Of a stretch of 64,000 nucleotides of DNA, positions 61,401 to 64,000 are shown piece by piece (positions within the stretch are counted from its first letter, which is position 1; the number at the start of each line of letters is the position of its first letter). Origin of the DNA: Cercozoa sp. M6MM (taxonomy: Eukaryota > Endomyxa: Ascetosporea). The notes beneath the pieces were generated by a model. The model worked only from the letters and a program-made list of their open reading frames with translations. It was not told the DNA's origin and did not search any database. The position numbers were made by a program, and so were the translations under genes. The stretch lies in NCBI GenBank assembly GCA_040357565.1, contig JBDODJ010000027.1; one strand, 5' to 3'.

Positions 61401-61815
61401 CTCGCGACCGCAAACTTACCTTGGTACCGCTATAGTCTGCCGTGTACACCGGCAACGATAGTAAATCTCCTTCGTATTTGACAACAGGATGCTACCATCG
61501 TGCGACTGCTTAAACAAAAGAAGGAAATGTACTCAGTCTCATTACATCGTTCTTTTGCCATTGTGGGTGCTCCTTTGAATGGACTGAGTGCCTGGTGTAG
61601 CCGCGACGTGGACCTGTACGCCGACGTGTCAAAGGTCTTATCGATTCCGTTCACCAGGTATCCCCCCCCCCCCGTTTGTTCCGACGGGATTGCCTCACTT
61701 TTAATGCGGTATCTGCGACAGAGAGGACTTTGACCAGCGCATCGAATCGCTCATCGACCGCGACTTTGTGGAACGCGACTCCGTGAACGAGAGCGTGCTT
61801 CATTACGTTGCCTAG
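57316..61815 (+). CDS. divergent cullin (E3 ubiquitin ligase scaffold), many exons
   Basis: Cullins hold a RING protein and substrate adaptors. The C-terminus is diagnostic: FDQRIESLIDRDFVERDSVN then VLHYVA (TAG 61813-61815). Before it lies the neddylation segment with the acceptor Lys context IVRLLKQKKEM (about 61495-61530). Going upstream are LKINVFQAYASK, IHVIEQTLQSLVSARLIV, AVMLALSQQQRPCSVREVTD, VQVLTRGLWPQFQGFEMT, GAGMLRDISEHSKLNEHFAE, and LLSFFRNSDLFGEIF joined to LARRLVLHHYR, which corresponds to the family's F-x4-K-L-A-x-RLL block. N-terminal repeats include HEELYRKVVDFAEIAEYMRF, LEMATTLTVLASFFERIF and LDFGGIRDVFAAAHDVP. The nearest class appears CUL4/CUL3-like, but similarity is low in the N-terminal half. 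The start at 57316 (MQVSTAIETTESSQ) is provisional. Confidence 0.82.
58334..58423. repeat. (TG)n microsatellite in a cullin intron
   Basis: About 90 bases, split once by GCAG. Confidence 0.95.
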
Positions 61816-62120
61816 TTGCTTTCCTGTCCTTGTCCGGTGCAGGTCGCGGTGGGTTGCGTTGGATATGTTGCCTACGCTACGCTAGTTTGCGTTGGTTTCC
61901 TTGCCACGCTAGTTGGGGTCATTGGTTTAGTGCCCGTACGGTAGCGTTCGGTAGCTAAATAGCGTCGCGCGCGCGCGTTACTCTAGTATCTTGACCGCAG
62001 CGCGCACTTGCACGGCACTCGACTAACTGCAGTAAAAACAGCGTGAGGCACTATTCGTTCGTTAACGTTTGCAGTGCCGTGCTGAGTGGCAAATCAGAAA
62101 GTAGGAAGGGCGTGGTGAGT
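61816..62120. other. spacer between convergent cullin and membrane-protein genes
   Basis: It contains imperfect GTTGCGTTGG and CTACGCTA repeats at 61850-61915 and a CG run at 61965-61978. No exon is seen. Confidence 0.4.

Positions 62121-64000
<1,880 letters not shown>

Overview
The window is nuclear DNA from a eukaryote with a compact, intron-rich genome. About 29 protein genes sit on both strands with short spacers of roughly 140-800 bases. Almost every gene is cut by many short introns (about 40-80 bases) that end in CAG or TAG and very often begin with GTAC. The genes are eukaryotic housekeeping genes: an RNA polymerase subunit, kinesin, cullin, CDC14, bromodomain, a COX19-type copper chaperone and an FCF2-type rRNA processing factor. 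There are no operons, ribosome binding sites or CRISPR arrays. The lineage cannot be fixed from the sequence. A single-celled eukaryote is likely, because the genes are short and dense, a cAMP-receptor-like 7TM receptor is present, and a kinesin-13 carries a SAM domain. Long (CA/TG)n and (TA)n tracts and six runs of N (10 or 100 long) lie mainly inside introns and break the assembly there.

Layout. 1-6.2 kb: 3' end of an unknown gene (+), a coiled-coil gene (-), and a large unknown gene (-). 6.5-21.4 kb: CTU1 (tRNA thiolation, +), a SETD7-like MORN-SET methyltransferase (-), RPB5 (+), a DUG3-like glutamine amidotransferase (+), glucose-6-phosphate isomerase (+), a probable TNFAIP8 (TIPE)-RGS fusion (+), and a multi-pass membrane J-domain protein (+). 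22.5-31.2 kb: a YeiH/UPF0324 membrane protein (-), a SAM-kinesin-13 (+), and a bromodomain protein (+). 31.8-42 kb: CDC14 phosphatase (-), phosphomannomutase (-), FCF2 (+), a TLC-domain membrane protein (-), and a BCNT/CFDP1 (SWC5-like) protein (-). 42.3-46.3 kb: a two-finger C2H2 protein (+) and a thrombospondin type-1 repeat protein (+). 48-51.8 kb: a 7TM receptor (-) and a small secreted protein (-). 52.3-64 kb: a three-finger C2H2 protein whose model begins with a membrane segment (+), COX19 (-), a small membrane protein (+), a divergent cullin (+), and the 3' part of a polytopic membrane protein running off the right edge (-).

I see no cluster that forms a single pathway; neighbours mostly do unrelated housekeeping jobs. 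The observations most worth checking are the TIPE-RGS fusion, the membrane J-protein, the joining of a membrane/ectodomain-like N-terminus to zinc fingers at 52.3-55.5 kb, the eukaryotic YeiH gene, the receptor ectodomain, the GTAC-type splice donors, and two small dispersed repeat families. Exon joins were worked out by hand from reading frame, GT/AG borders and family similarity, so gene ends and weakly conserved exons are provisional.
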